Assembly (NCBI GenBank): GCA_037044905.1
Contig: JBAOKB010000048.1
Span: 62,001-126,000, forward strand
DNA from: Hortaea werneckii
Taxonomy: Eukaryota; Ascomycota; Dothideomycetes; Mycosphaerellales; Teratosphaeriaceae
Direction: 5' to 3'
Length of the DNA stretch: 64,000 nucleotides
Shown here: one piece after another, positions 42,653-55,201 of the stretch
Position numbering within the stretch: the stretch's first letter is position 1
How the letters are laid out: each line of letters starts with the position of its first letter
Translations under genes and position numbers: made by a program
Notes under the pieces: generated by a model
Told to the model about the DNA's origin: nothing
The model's input: only the letters and a program-made list of their open reading frames with translations
Database searches by the model: none

Positions 42653-43283
42653 ATGGCCGAGACAACGCCCCGAATCACAGCGCCCTACCTCGAAGCCTTC
42701 TCGCACTCGACCGTGCGCATGCTAGGCAAAGTGCGCCAGCTACGGGGCGAGAGCGCGACGATCGATGCGGGCGGGAGCGTGAACGTGTTTTTGAACCGGG
42801 TAAGAAGTTCTTATTCTTTTTTTTTGTCCTTGTTTCGGGTTAATCGGTGCGGGGGTTTTGGGTTGAGACTGTGAGGGGTGTGATGAGGGATGTGATGGGG
42901 GAGATGCGGGGTTTTTGGTGACTGGGAAGGGAGAGAGGGAACGGAGGGTGATGAGGGACAGTGAGGGGGATTGAGGAAGGGGGGGAAGGGGAGTGATGTG
43001 TGCTAATCGATTGTTTAGGATGCCCATCTCCAGCTCAACCACGCGGTCGAGATTATCGGCAAAGTGCAGAATGATTTGTCGGTTAAGGTGATGGCTAGTA
43101 CGGATATGGGGCCGGAAGGGAATATTGGTAAGTCAACCTCTTCTTCCTAGACTTTTGGTGCCAAACAGCGAATGATGGTTGTAAAGATGGAGGCTGACTT
43201 GTTTGCAAGACTTCAATGCCGTGGAGGCAGTCGTGGATGCTACGCATAGATATCATGAGATCTTCTATAACAAGGACTCGTGA
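42653..43283 (+). CDS. RFA3: replication protein A subunit 3 (RPA14)
   Basis: The small subunit of the single-stranded-DNA-binding RPA heterotrimer. Three exons are 42653-42799, 43019-43127 and 43210-43283, giving 109 residues, the normal size. Introns of 219 bp (GTAAGA...TTAG) and 82 bp (GTAAGT...CAAG) fit the phases. The OB fold is evident: RITAPYLEAFSHSTVRMLGKV, QLRGESATIDAGGSVNVFLNR, DAHLQLNHAVEIIGKV, then the C-terminal helix VEAVVDATHRYHEIFY that mediates trimer contact. The frame is intact. Its 3' end converges with the DUF1308 gene. Confidence 0.92.
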
Positions 43284-43560
43284 TTTGGATGATTCGGACT
43301 ATGAAGCACTCTGGACGAAGTGATGAAAATGAGAAAACGGCACGGGGGATGTTTGCTAGAACGAAGATGAGGCCTTTTGTGTCAATTCCAACGAAGCTCT
43401 TCATGACACAGACAATGGCCATATTTCAGATTACGGCTCTGTATATCAGGGAACTATGCATCGGCATGGTAGTCGGGAGTCGAAGTCTCCCGCAGAGACA
43501 GCGCGCAAGAAACAGAGGAGCAGTATGACTTATAAAAATTCCTCATCCTAGCAGCCCCAA

Positions 43561-45288
43561 TCATCTAATAGAGTTTTCCTTCGCCTCAATAACTTCCTCC
43601 ATCGGATACCCATTAGGCCTCAGATCCTCGACTTCGTACCCGGCCCTCTGACTCAGGACATCCAGCCCGTTACGTCTCTGCAGTTCTCTTCTTAGCGGAT
43701 CAGGCAGCGGCCAGGCGGTGTGCGGTTCCTTCTTACCGTTGACTTCGTCGATGGGTTCGGACTTTTTCGGTGCCCCCCGTTTCTCTTTCCCGACTAACGA
43801 CCGTGCGGTGGGACATAGCCAGATCCCCGGCCAGGATTCATCAGGTAGATCGATGTATGTTTCGAGGTGGGTTTCGATCTGCTTGACGACTGTGCGGTTG
43901 GAGGTGATGGTCGTGCGGCCTGTTGCCCAGCCGTATAGGAAGACCGAATAGTTGATGTCTGTCATGTCCTTGGCCGTCTCGAGCGCTTCGGCTGGTAGGT
44001 TCTGCTGACATTCGTTCTCGTTCTGGTCGACGACTTGGATTGGCAGCTGCCAATCCTTCGGCACTGAGTAAGCAGACCATTCTTGCATCTCTTCAACCAG
44101 ATCGGCCTGGGTTTTGGTTTTGTCATCACCTAGTAAGACTTTCGTCCTCGCTTTCTCCGATGGCGTTCCTATCGTCTCGACAATTTCTCGCATCCTTTTC
44201 ACCGCTTCATGCGTACACACCAACTGTCTGTTTCCCATGGCGGGATACAGGAGAGAAGGCAGGAGATTTTCGTTATCTTCAATCTCGACCTGACGTTGCA
44301 ATGCTCGATGGAACCAGGGCGCCTTCTCCACTTTGGCATGAGAGAACTCGGAGACGAGGGCGAGCAGGATGGTACAGTCGATATTAAGTACGTCCGAAAA
44401 GCTGTCCTGCGGGTCGATCGCCATTGTTCTGACGGCATCCTTGATATCTCGTTCAGGCTGTAGATCACCACCGCAGAATAATTCCGCGCCAGCCTTTCGA
44501 CAGTCTTCGAGAATACGGTCGATCTCGGGCACTTCACCCTCGGTTACTCGCGGCAAGATTAGATGAACCTTGGGTTTCCTCGTCTTCACACGGAAACAAT
44601 TCGCTGCAAACGTCAATTCCTTCGCCGTCTTCAGAACCGGTATATCGCGATCATCATCCTCTTCTGCCTGTCTTTCTTGAGAAGCCCTCGTCTTCGCTGT
44701 CCGAGCCACCTGAGTCCCACCCCTGCTTCGCCAGGTCGAACAGCATCCTCTGATTCGTCACGAGCGAGACCTTCGTCCACGTCCGTCCACCATCGGTGAT
44801 CGCATCAACAATCACCGCGTTCTCCTTCTGCCCCTTCCCAGGCTTCTGGCCCTTCGCCTTCGTCCCGCTGCCATTGAGATTCAAATCGACATGTTTCATC
44901 CCCTGACTCAGCAGCTTGACGCTGCTATTAGTATAGATGCGTTTCTGCAGCGCAATGACACCCTTAGACTTCTTGACCGTGGACCACACACACTCAAGAA
45001 AAGGGAGGTTCGATGACCTGGCAACATGTTGGGTCGAGTTCGATAGTGGTTTGGCTACGAGCCGCTCGAGCATGCTAAGCTCCGATTGGATGTTTCCGCG
45101 GAAATGGCCAAGTTCGACATTTCGGGTTTGGCGTAGGCTGTCCAGGCGCTCGCGGAAGTGGTGGAGTTCAGCAAGAAGGTTGTGTGCGCGGGCGATGAGG
45201 CCGTGGAGGGCGGACGATGTGGTGTCGTCTCCTCATTTTCCTCATTCTCGTGATGCTGGTCGTCTTGGGTTTCACTTGGCGTAGCCAT
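43561..45288 (-). CDS. DUF1308-domain protein (UPF0415-like), two frame breaks
   Basis: A protein of about 575 residues without introns, function unknown. Conserved segments in order: GLIARAHNLLAELHHFRERL and FRGNIQSELSMLERL near the N-terminus; VDLNLNGSG and VDAITDGGRTWTKVS in the middle; then the DUF1308 half (RDIPVLKTAKELTFAANC, KPKVHLILPRV, NIDCTILLALVSEFSH, AMGNRQLVCTHEAVKRM). The start MATPSETQ at 45288 is in a different frame from GLIARAHN; one lost base near 45226-45236 explains this. A second change lies at about 44678-44690, between SDSEDEG and QERQAEEDDD. Both outer parts share one frame. It is divergent from SRP9. Confidence 0.8.
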
Positions 45289-45637
45289 GAGTTTGAAATG
45301 ACAATAATATCGAATTTTTCAAAGTCCTCGGATTGCCACGTTGCTCACTTCCAGCTCTCCATAAGGGGATTTGTCCAGAGCGCGAATTTCAAGATCATTA
45401 AATCAATCAAACAGCTCCCCGCTTCATCTGAGTCTCAAGAAACGTGACTCGCAAGTTCACTCGATGTGCAATGTAATATTTAACGCCGTTCCTCAGAAAT
45501 CCTTCCAAGACCGCGAACCTTCCCAGTTTGGAAGTCGTTCGGGCTGGCCCGCTTCGCATCCGATCGCTGAAATTCACCTGTCATCAAGGCATGATTGACG
45601 GCATCTGAGACAGATCACTGTCGCTATCACCGCGGAG
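45289..45637. promoter_or_regulatory. divergent promoter region DUF1308 gene / SRP9
   Basis: 349 bp between two oppositely oriented starts. No specific site is proposed. Confidence 0.5.
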
Positions 45638-46237
45638 ATGGTCTACATAGCGACTATTGAAGAATGGCATCGCCAATCTGCGCTGCTGTTGCAAGCAAGG
45701 CCGACCACGGTGCGTAAGTGCGCACCCAACGTTCAACATCGCTGCACTCGCTAACAGCATCATCCCAGGCTCGAGTCACGACCAAGTATAAAGTGCCGAA
45801 CCTCGCGTCACCGAAATATCAAAAAGATAAGAAAAGGAAAAGAGATGACATAACAGACGAGAAAGAGGCGGCAGCGCCAAAGACTCCAAAGGCGTGGCTA
45901 GTGTTGAAGACTTACTGCCCCGAGTCAGGCGTGGTGCTTAAGTTCAAGACGGATAGACAGGCGGACGTTGGACGTTTGATCAACGGACTAGGCAGATTGG
46001 GAAGACATATGGCTGCTTTGCCGGAGAAGACGGAAGGTAAGGACACACAAGCACGAACATGGGCGAAAAGAGGATACTGACGAGATACCAGCCCCGCTAG
46101 AGACTGCAACTGAGGATGTCGCGATGACGGAAAGCAGTGCTGCTCCAGCTCAGACGGCTGCTGATGCTAAGGCGCCGCAGCAACAGCAACAGCAACAGCC
46201 GGGTGGAGGCAAGAAGAAGAAGAAGGGCAAGAAATGA
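45638..46237 (+). CDS. SRP9: signal recognition particle SRP9/SRP21-like subunit
   Basis: The Alu-domain protein of the signal recognition particle. Three exons, 45638-45709, 45769-46036 and 46092-46237, encode 161 residues. The first exon spells MVYIATIEEWHRQSALLLQARPTT; after a 59-bp intron it continues ARVTTKYKV in frame, the classical start of the SRP9-21 domain, which confirms the ATG at 45638 over later ones. The domain continues past a lysine-rich insert with LVLKTYCPESGVVLKFKTDRQADVGRLINGL. The C-terminus holds a short polyglutamine run and ends in a lysine cluster, likely for RNA contact. Both introns are canonical. The frame is intact. Confidence 0.9.
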
Positions 46238-49200
46238 GCCATTTGTGTGTGATTCCCCCACCACAGGGACGCTGTGGAAGGATTTGCAGCCTGTCTGAGG
46301 CTGATAGTCGCGTCTCGCCTGCGGTGCTTCACTATCACACACGATGCAGCAATACAGCTGCAGGCACGGAGGCCCGCATATTTGAAGCTCGTTTTGCAGC
46401 CTTCAGCTCCTTCTCGACCTGTGATTGCCCAGACCCAGCAAGCCTAGGCACGAGGCATGCTCGAGTGCGAACAGCCGCTTTGTAATGCCGGTGGCGCGAT
46501 GTGCGATTAGTTCCGCACTGGACGCCACCTCTTACGACCTCCTTTTAGTTTAAGGCGCTCAGGGCTGTAGATGTATTAGGCAAATGAAAGAATGAACATG
46601 TCGAATCACGCTACTTTCTGGGCGAGGATAGCGTTCAGGAACTTCTACATGACCTTACCCTGTTCTGCCAAATACAGTCCGCTTTCGATATAGGAATCTT
46701 CTAACAAGCAATACCGCTCTCTACCCATAATTCCCGTCGAAATTTTTGCTCTCGAAGCTACTATATTGTACCTTCTGTTAACAATACTCGATCTATAGCA
46801 ATGAGACACAATAGACTTTTGCGATTCTTATAGGAAGTTCAGACTGTAGCAACGTTCTACACTCGATCTCTGACATTACTGGGGCCTAATCGCTCCATCA
46901 AAACACCCACGCACTGCATTAACTTTTCCAAATAATAAGACAATTCCGTCGGACACAGACTGACACGACTGACAGCTAATGTGGGCCCCGAAACAAAGAG
47001 CTCCGACTCATCTCAGCGATCGACATCCATGCCACGCCTTTGCCATGCCGTCGTTTCCCCCAGGCCCTGAGACTAGAACGCCCTACGCCCGCGTGGCAGC
47101 CAACTAAACCTGCCCTCCTTGCATGCGCTGCATGCACATCTCATCGTTCGCGCGGGAACGGCAAGCCGAGAATGGCCGATTGCGGGGCACCGTGGGGCAC
47201 GTTGGGGGTCGCTTCGCAGCAGCGAAGGGCTGGAATACCTACATACCTAGTACCTATTCGATTGATGAAACAGCGGAATTAAATTGCTTTCTCTTATTCC
47301 GTTAGCAAGCTTTGCTGCGAGCTACTGCTGTGTGCGCATACTGAGTCTGCCTTCTATAGCAGTCTCTGCATAGTTGCGTAGTTGTTTAGGCCTCGGAGCG
47401 CGCGGTCGCATACGAGTGGAGGAGCATTGTATTTATCCGGGAGGTGCTATGCCTTTCGTAGGTGCCCAGGTGGGTTTTCGACACTTCGACAGAGGGATAG
47501 GCTTTTGGCACGACACGAAGCGAGCACGTCACGAAGTGTATTTCTGAGTCCTTCTGATTTCAGACATCAGGTGATAGGAACACGGGCCATGGAGTCGTAG
47601 TTTGCATTCGAAACAGCAAAGTCGAGATATCAAGCCGGTGCAAGCGACCTCCTACCTCTCAAGGTACTCTAACCTATGGAGAGGCTGATTACGAGAAACA
47701 CTCCAACACATCTTGAGATGTTATAAAGGCATTTTTCATCATCTGGGAAGCCTATGTGCTGCTTTGAAATCACTGAAAGTCGCGCACCTGTCGTGTTCGC
47801 GATGTCGGTGACCCAGCTCGTGTCATACATGCTGTGATGGGTGGGTCTAGAGCGAGGGCGTCTGCATTTATTACTTGCAGGATAATATCGAAGATGCGGC
47901 GGAAAACAATCCGGGGTCGCGCGCCCGGACAACAACAATATTAGATTCCCACGACTGACTCGAACGGGGTTTGGTCAAGACTTGATACTGCAGCGGCGGT
48001 GTGGCTTCTGTGACGATCAGTTTTAAGGATGCTACCACTGTTCTTGGTGTGTGGACTTGACGTCGGTTTTAAAAAAGGGAATCCGATAGACTCCACGTTG
48101 GCTGCTCGCACAAATCTCGCTGTGTTATTTCCACGTCAGAAATCCCTGCTGGAGAAGGCGCTTGTGTGCTGCGATGGGGCTATGCTGCTCACTTGAAACT
48201 CCACAGCTGATGCCAATCGGGAAGGTCGCGCGCATTGGGCAGTCTGGCAAGCCTCCCCACAAAGCGTAGCTCACTCTCGCTCTGGGGGGCAACTTCTAGG
48301 CACGAACCACCAAGCGCAAGGATGTCGTTGGCCTGCAGCCTGCAGCGGCAGTCCCCAGCCTTGACCCCAGATTCGCGGCGCAACGCACTTTAGCTTTGGC
48401 GTAGGCTTATTGCCTGCGCACTGGGCCCATTGCGCCTCGAGCGGAATGAAGCAATGCCGATCGCCCAGAGGCCCAATTGCTAAAATGGCTATTCGGTCGA
48501 GGCGGTCCCGCTGCCATGGCGCGCAGAGGCTCGCGTTGATTTGTCAATCGAGTCGGCGCACATGGCAGCTGACCTCGCTCCCATCGGATCAAAAGATGAG
48601 GATCTCCCCAGCTCAAGGGCCGGAGAATGGAAGGCTTCAATGCTAAGCTATGATGACGATGGCAGCGGAAGGGACGGCTTTCGGTGGCTGAGGATGGTCA
48701 CAAGCCCATCATGCGTTGGCCGCCGTCCCGACATGCGAGACAGGCTTGGCGAGGTCAGGGCAGGGCAGCCCGAGGGAGCTGTGGATCCCTACACGGTACG
48801 GCCCCATCATAGCACTCCACACGAGCAAGTTCCGGGGATGCGCACGTTATTATTGCTGCACGGCCGCCAAACGACGTAATGAGCGATGAATCTGAATGGC
48901 CTTCCGCGCAGGCAGCGCAAGACATTACTGAGCGTAGTTGCGACTTAGTGTCGCATCGCTTGATGCGCAAATGCGTATATCGTGCAGCGTCCGGGGGAAG
49001 GAAGCGGACCAGATGAGGTCAGAGCTCGGTGCGATGCACTGGAACTGCCGACCTGCCCTCCATCGCAACGCATCGCACCGAGCACCTGTCCCAATGTGTC
49101 GTTGGAAATTGGGGCGAGAGTGGTGGGTTTGGACGAACATCGCTACTGCTGCGACGCTGGCCCACACCTCACCTACCGGAGCTGTCACCACCGATCACAG

Positions 49201-50711
49201 CCGTGCCACGACGCGCTCTCTGCTCGGGACAGGCGCACGCCAACCACGGCGCCCTTGTCATTGTTCAGTGTGTTGGAGAGAGAATAACAACACCGCATAG
49301 ACGCGCGAGATAGTTGGCCAGTGTTCATTTTATTCATTCCTTCTAGCTCTCTGCGAACCTGGGTAGCAACTGGTAGGGTGGACAATATTATTGCGCGCAC
49401 GCCGGGCCTGGTGTAACTTCCCGTACCATGAAACCGGCTGCAGCTCAAGGTGCACGGAAAGAAAGGCGCGCACACGATGCTAGGCCTGATGCGACATAGC
49501 GTACCCGCCAGGGTCTGTTAGTCCTCGGTCATGCAGGCATCGGCCATTCGTCTCGTGCCCAGCCTGGCCCTATCCTGGCTCACCTGGCTCGCAAGCGCAT
49601 GGAAACGGCTCCAGCAGCCAATCCGGTTGGGCGCTCAGCGGCACGGCATGGAGCTGCAAGAACCGCTCGCTCATGCTGTCAATCGCAAGGCACCGCGCGA
49701 TGCAGCCGGACAGACAGAGAGAGCTTCATATTCGCCTGCCGTACTGAGCTGAGGTCACCACGCCTGCTCTCTTCAATCCACGACAATGCCCCAGCATCCC
49801 ACCGCTCGGACACGGTGAGATTCTACACGAAACAGCGCCTTAATCACTGTGCCCGCCATCATCCGCCCTGATCGATTCCGGGACTCGGACGGCCGCCACC
49901 GCTCATCTCCTTTCTGGCGGGCCACCCGCTGCCACGACTTCTCCAGACCCCGGATTTACCCCAAGCTCGAGCTTCAATCGACGCAGCCGACGGGTGTACG
50001 ACCTCAAGAACATCCAAGCATCACCACGACGAAGTCTTCATCTAAGTCGCTCCCTTCTAGACTGATCCTTACCACTGTCGTCTGCTCAGCTATTCCGGAC
50101 TGCTCTTTCCCGGAAGTGGAAAGACGATCGCGGGAGCTTGCGCTTGTCGGTCATTAAAGTTACGCGCTTGGGAGGAAGCATCCACGATTTACATCCAGGC
50201 CCGAGTGTTTCCTAACTGTGGGTGCCGGTCGAAACTCTACTTTAGCTTGCCGGACGAGTCTGCTGACGAAGTAGCAGCTTCGGACGACCTCTTGCCGGTC
50301 CCTGCTGTCTACTACACCATTGCATTTACATCCAGTGTCTTTGGTGAGAGTTTAGTAGATCACGACATCAGCGTCCCACGGAGTTGTCAACGGAGTTGTT
50401 GGCGTTTTGCGACTGTATGCAACTATCAGTGTGACCATATTACCGAGCTTGCGTCGACCTACTCGCCCCTTCAACCACGAACGGCAGCCCACGATCATTC
50501 CTAATAAGTACACGGAGAGATTGGGCGGAACGAGAGTACCGATAAGGTAGCAAGAGCCGGACACAAGAAAAAGGAACACGGTCTCTCTCTTTGGGGACTG
50601 AAAAGCGCAACCTATACTGTCGTCACGGTGGATGAGAGGACCGCCTCTCTGTGCCATTGCTGATTTGTAACGTGATCGCGTTTGCATCGATCACCCTGAT
50701 ATATCCTGAGC
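46238..50711. other. 4.5 kb region without a recognisable gene
   Basis: The longest normal-composition gap in the window, upstream of the C2H2 factor. It is slightly AT-richer at 46500-47000 and GC-richer at 47000-50200. Many overlapping short frames occur on both strands at 48.4-50.2 kb, none with a known domain. A 14-bp inverted repeat sits at 49024-49083. The last ~700 bp are pyrimidine-rich in places and may be the promoter and long 5' UTR of the downstream gene. A short species-specific gene or noncoding RNA cannot be excluded. Confidence 0.5.
49024..49083. repeat. 14-bp perfect inverted repeat, 32-nt loop
   Basis: GCTCGGTGCGATGC (49024-49037) and GCATCGCACCGAGC (49070-49083) are exact reverse complements. 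A further GCATCG-like copy lies in the loop next to the right arm. It is about 1.6 kb upstream of the C2H2 factor start codon. Confidence 0.85.
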
Positions 50712-53700
50712 ATGCACTCGACCACGAGTGGCAGCCCAGAATTGGACGACACGCCACCAGAACTGAACACTGTAGAGACTAACGACTCTGTCATTACTAA
50801 TGGTATGTTTGATTCGGCGCTACCTGGTATTACAAAAGCAACATGCTGACGTTCGATGCTAAAGAGTCAACCGTATCGGATGACAAAAGCGCGAAGTCAC
50901 AGAAAGCGTCCCACCCACAATTCCCGCCACCCAAGACGGACAAGCCAAGACCGCATGTCTGCGCGACATGCGCGAGGTCTTTCGCTCGCTTAGAGCACCT
51001 GAAGCGCCACGAACGTTCCCATACCAAGGAAAAACCTTTTGAATGCCCGGAATGCACAAGGTGCTTTGCTCGAAGGGACCTCCTTCTCCGTCACCAGCAG
51101 AAGCTACACATGACGGGTGCTACTTCCTCAAGGCCGAGGACTGGGCGCAGAGAAAGCGTGAGCGGTGCATCTGTCTCAGGCTCTGGACGGGTGAGGAAAA
51201 ACTCAATCGCCAACGGTCTACCAGGACCGATCGGAGCGAGCCAGGCTCAGAGTAGGAGAAACACCATCGCTCACGTTGACCTTGGCTCAATGGGCTTCAT
51301 GGATCCGACAACAGCTCACATTAACCGGATGCACGCCCTTGGACTGAATCCTATGGGTATGGGAGGAGTCGGCGGGCCAGTCAACTTCGACTACCGGGGA
51401 ATGCACAACGCGATTGGCCACCATGGCAATCCCCAGGGCCTTCCCAAGTTAGACCTGAACGCTGCAAACCATGCTGACATGTCAGATGTGCTGCATACTG
51501 CACCTCCGATAGGAAGCTTCGCCCAGCAGACTGGATTTGATCTCGATTCACTGTTCAGCCCTGGGACTACTGTAAACCCGGCTCAGTTACATTCAGAAGG
51601 CCCATCATCTTCACTTCCCCTGCAGTTCTCTGGTGGTCTTGAAGGATTTGCTGGTCAACAGCCGTCTTATCAGGCCGGCAATGACGTCGGCTGGATGCGC
51701 AATTGGGCTATGCAGATGCAACCTCCTCAAGACGGCCACGACAATGCTATAGATGAGTCCTCGCCTTCGCGCATGAGCAGCGGAGACACGCCGGACGATT
51801 ACAGCGAGGCCATGGACCAAAGCCAGTCAGCCATTCCAATACCGAATGGCGACTTTTCTTGGACCGCACCAGCTCACCCGCGGCACTCGATGACTGGCGA
51901 CGGCACGTTTCAGCTGGATATCCTTGGCACTGGTCTGCCAACGCTGGATGGAATGCAGGGGTACCTCTCGCCCGGCTACATGCAAGATCAGAGTCCAAAT
52001 ACATCGATGCATATGGGCCAGCATGCCATGGCACCGCAGCATTTGCAGCAAGCATCGCCTGATGCTGCACATCACGCATTGCAGGCCCAGAATTCACAGC
52101 TCTTTGCATCCTCCCTGTCGAACGTCAGCTCTGACAGCCCAAGCATGTCTTCTTCCTCAATGAATGGCAGTGCGCGTCAGAGTTCGGTGACATCCGTGTC
52201 AACTGATTCAATCACTGATGCCACTCGCCAATCCTTGTTAAACAGCTTGTCACAATCTTCGGTGTTCGGCCATAGCCACCGGAAATTCTCACAGCCAAAT
52301 ACCAGCTCTCCGCTGTCGCCTGGAGCTGCTCGGAATTCGCAACAAGGACCACATCTTCCAAGCACGGCCGATATTAGAAGATATGTTGACGCTTTCATCC
52401 ATTTCGCGCACCCTCATATGCCGGTGGCACATATTCCGACATTGACATTCGACAAAGAAGAGGGCATCAGCAGCGTCCGTAGCAGTACTCCTCAAAGCGG
52501 CTCGAACCAGGCAAGTGGTCAAGGGGGAGGAGGCTGTCTTATCCTAGCAATGGCAGCTATCGGCGCGTTGTACGAATATGACCATCCTGCGTCAAAAGAG
52601 CTTTTCGAAGCGGCGAAGAAAATGATTGGTTTGTACCTCGAGGAGAGAAGAAAAGCAGACATGTCTGCTGCTGTGAGCGGCAGTCGCAACGGGAATACCA
52701 ACGTTCAAAACACGCCTACGTGGCTCGTTCATGCTATGTTGCTCAATGTCATTTATGGGCACCAGTGCGGCGACAAGACGTCAATGGACATTGCTAGTAA
52801 CCACTGTGCTGCTCTTGTCAGTCTTGCTCGAGCTGCAAACCTCGCTCAGCCCCCGCACAAGTCCACCGGAAACACTGGAACAGCACATCAATTTGGAGCA
52901 ACCAATGTTCTGGGCAACGGTCTCGTGTCCTCATCAACACCGGATTCCGAGTGTGACCTGCAAGGGCAATGGCTTAACTGGAAGGAACAGGAAGGACGCA
53001 AGAGGACTGTTTTCGCCATTTTCATTCTTTCGAGTACACTTGTCTGTGCTTTCAACCAACCTCCGACGATCATGAACTCTGAGATAACACTGGAACTTCC
53101 ATGCGACGAAGAGTTGTGGAACGCAAAGACAGCGGAGGAGTGGCAAGAGCTCGGCGGAGAGGGAAGAGCAGAAAGAAATGCCATTCCTTTTGCTGAAGCT
53201 CTGAGCTACCTGCTTACAGCGAATCAACGGCAGGGGTCTGAAGGTCACGCAAACGCATACAATGGCAATAACCCGCTAGGCGCTTTGCAAGCTGGCCATA
53301 GCTCAACAAGTGCGGACTTCAAGCCAAGCACCTTTGGTTGTTTGGTACTCATACATGCCTTGCACAATTACATTTGGGAGACAAGAAGCAGACACCAGGG
53401 TCGCGAATGGACACCACAAGAAACAGAGTCCATGTTCTCGCATATTGAGCCCGCGCTAAATGCATGGCAGGCAGCATGGAAAGCGAATGAGCACCACAAG
53501 CTGGAGCGGCCAAACCCTTTCGGTCTGGGACCACTATCAGCTGATAGCATACCGCTTCTTGACCTTGCATTCGTCAGGCTGTTCGTGAACCTGGGTCGCG
53601 CCAAAGAGGCCTTTTGGCGCCGTGACTTTGATGCAATGGCAGAAGAGCTCGCACACGGAGACGAGATCGTTCAACATGCCGAAGGCTTAGTTGAAGGTGG

Positions 53701-54384
53701 AAGGACCGATATAAAAACTGAATCCTACGGCGCCTCGGGCCAGCCGCTGCAGTCAACGGAACAGTCTTCATCACGCCGTGAACGTCATTTGCGCAAAGCG
53801 GCTTTCTATGCTGCCGACTCGATGACCATCGCCTGCAGCTTCAACCTCACTTACACGGATGTGACGGCCCATGAGCTTCCGGTGCAGTCAGCGATGTGCT
53901 TCTTCGATTGCGCGCAAGTGCTCGCTGAATGGGTCTCGACCTTGCAGGAACGTGTAGGGCGCTACTTGGGAATTCTCGGCCGCGACCAGGTCGACTTCTC
54001 TCAAGTTCCGGCCATCATGCTTCTGGAATCTGAAGATATCGAGCTTTTCCGAAAGATTGAGTGTATCTGCGAGAGCCTGGAAGCCAAGCGTTTCCAGCAA
54101 GAAAATCTACTGGCCATGGATATGCAGCATGTGAACCCTGGAGCGATGATGCACAACCTGAACAACAACGTCAACTTGAATGCTTGCGGGTACGGCAGCA
54201 GAGTGTTGAGGGTGACAGCAATGATGTTGGAGAAGGCTGTCGTCTGGCCCGGTAAGTTGTAGTGCCCTATCACCCCTTAAGAAGCTTAAGCTGATAAAAT
54301 ACAGTAACCCACGTTGTCGCCAAAGCGCTCGAGACTCAAGCTGTGCACACAGACCAGAGATGCGAACGCTCATGTATCGCCTAA
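50712..54384 (+). CDS. C2H2 zinc-finger transcription factor with fungal_trans domain (ADR1/AmdX-like)
   Basis: A predicted nuclear regulator of 1185 residues. Exons are 50712-50802, 50865-54251 and 54305-54384; introns of 62 and 53 bp begin GTATGT and GTAAGT. Splicing joins VITN to ESTVSDD at the start and VVWP to VTHVVAKALE at the end. Two adjacent C2H2 fingers sit near residues 61-114: CATCARSFARLEHLKRHERSH and CPECTRCFARRDLLLRHQQKLH, the arrangement of the Adr1/Msn-type group. A long Q/S/G/M-rich linker follows. A fungal_trans domain starts at about 535 (IRRYVDAFIHFAHPHMPVAH) with GGGCLILAMAAIGALYEY. The target genes cannot be read from sequence. The frame is intact over almost 3.4 kb of exon 2. 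Confidence 0.9.
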
Positions 54385-55201
54385 TCATACGTGGGAAATT
54401 CCCACTCCGATTTCAACATCCTACCACAAGCTTCGACATTGTCAATGACACATCACTCTTTTTCCGGTCATACTGTGTACAAAAGCGGCCCCAAAAAAAA
54501 TCCTGTTTATACTAAAAGCTAAAAAATTGTCCATATGACGACCATGCTCGCGGCCCTCCAAAGAAAAAGCAGTCCTTCCGGCGGCTGGGCTTGGGTTTTG
54601 ACGCATTTACGGCGAGATGCCTGTCCTTACGAGAGACGAAAACGCACATGCGGTGATTATTTCCTTTGGGGAGCGGGTGAATATATGTTGATTCTGACTT
54701 GGAGGGGAACGCGTGGCCATACTGGGAGTTTTGAGCGTTTAATCTATGGTTGGAAAAGCGTCTAATTCGTCGAGATGTAATAGTTTGTTTGGTCTACGTA
54801 TCAGACGCAAGAGCTACACGCAAAACAGGATGGTACTTGAGTACTTGCACATTTTATTCCATTGTTACACCTCAAATTGCCTTGTCGTTAGGCGCAGCCT
54901 TAGCGTGAAGTAACACGTGACATCGGTACAGGTTCGTGATAGACGATCTATCTTCCTGTTCCTGAGTGCCGTCTGATCGGGACAACGACACTTTCGTTGG
55001 GCTCAAACCCTCCTCGCAGCGTGCATATGTGATCGACATAGTTCATGTTCCCGGCAACCAGAACGCGTGCTCGGTAGCTTTTCCGACCCCTCACGCACCT
55101 CCTTCCCCCGTTCGCAGAAGATCATCTTCCCTTGCCGCGTGGGCATGACGACAAAGGTTCTGCGCAACCCGTCAGGTCTGATCCATTGTTAGGCGGACGA
55201 G
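54385..55201. other. intergenic region before DUG3
   Basis: 817 bp between two genes on the same strand, with short A and T runs at its start. No gene recognised; presumably it holds the 3' UTR of the C2H2 gene and the DUG3 promoter. Confidence 0.5.

Noticed and set aside
48410..49871. Cluster of overlapping 60-120 codon frames on both strands
   Set aside because: Mutually overlapping, arginine- and histidine-rich translations without similarity among themselves or to any family I know; expected in GC-rich noncoding DNA.
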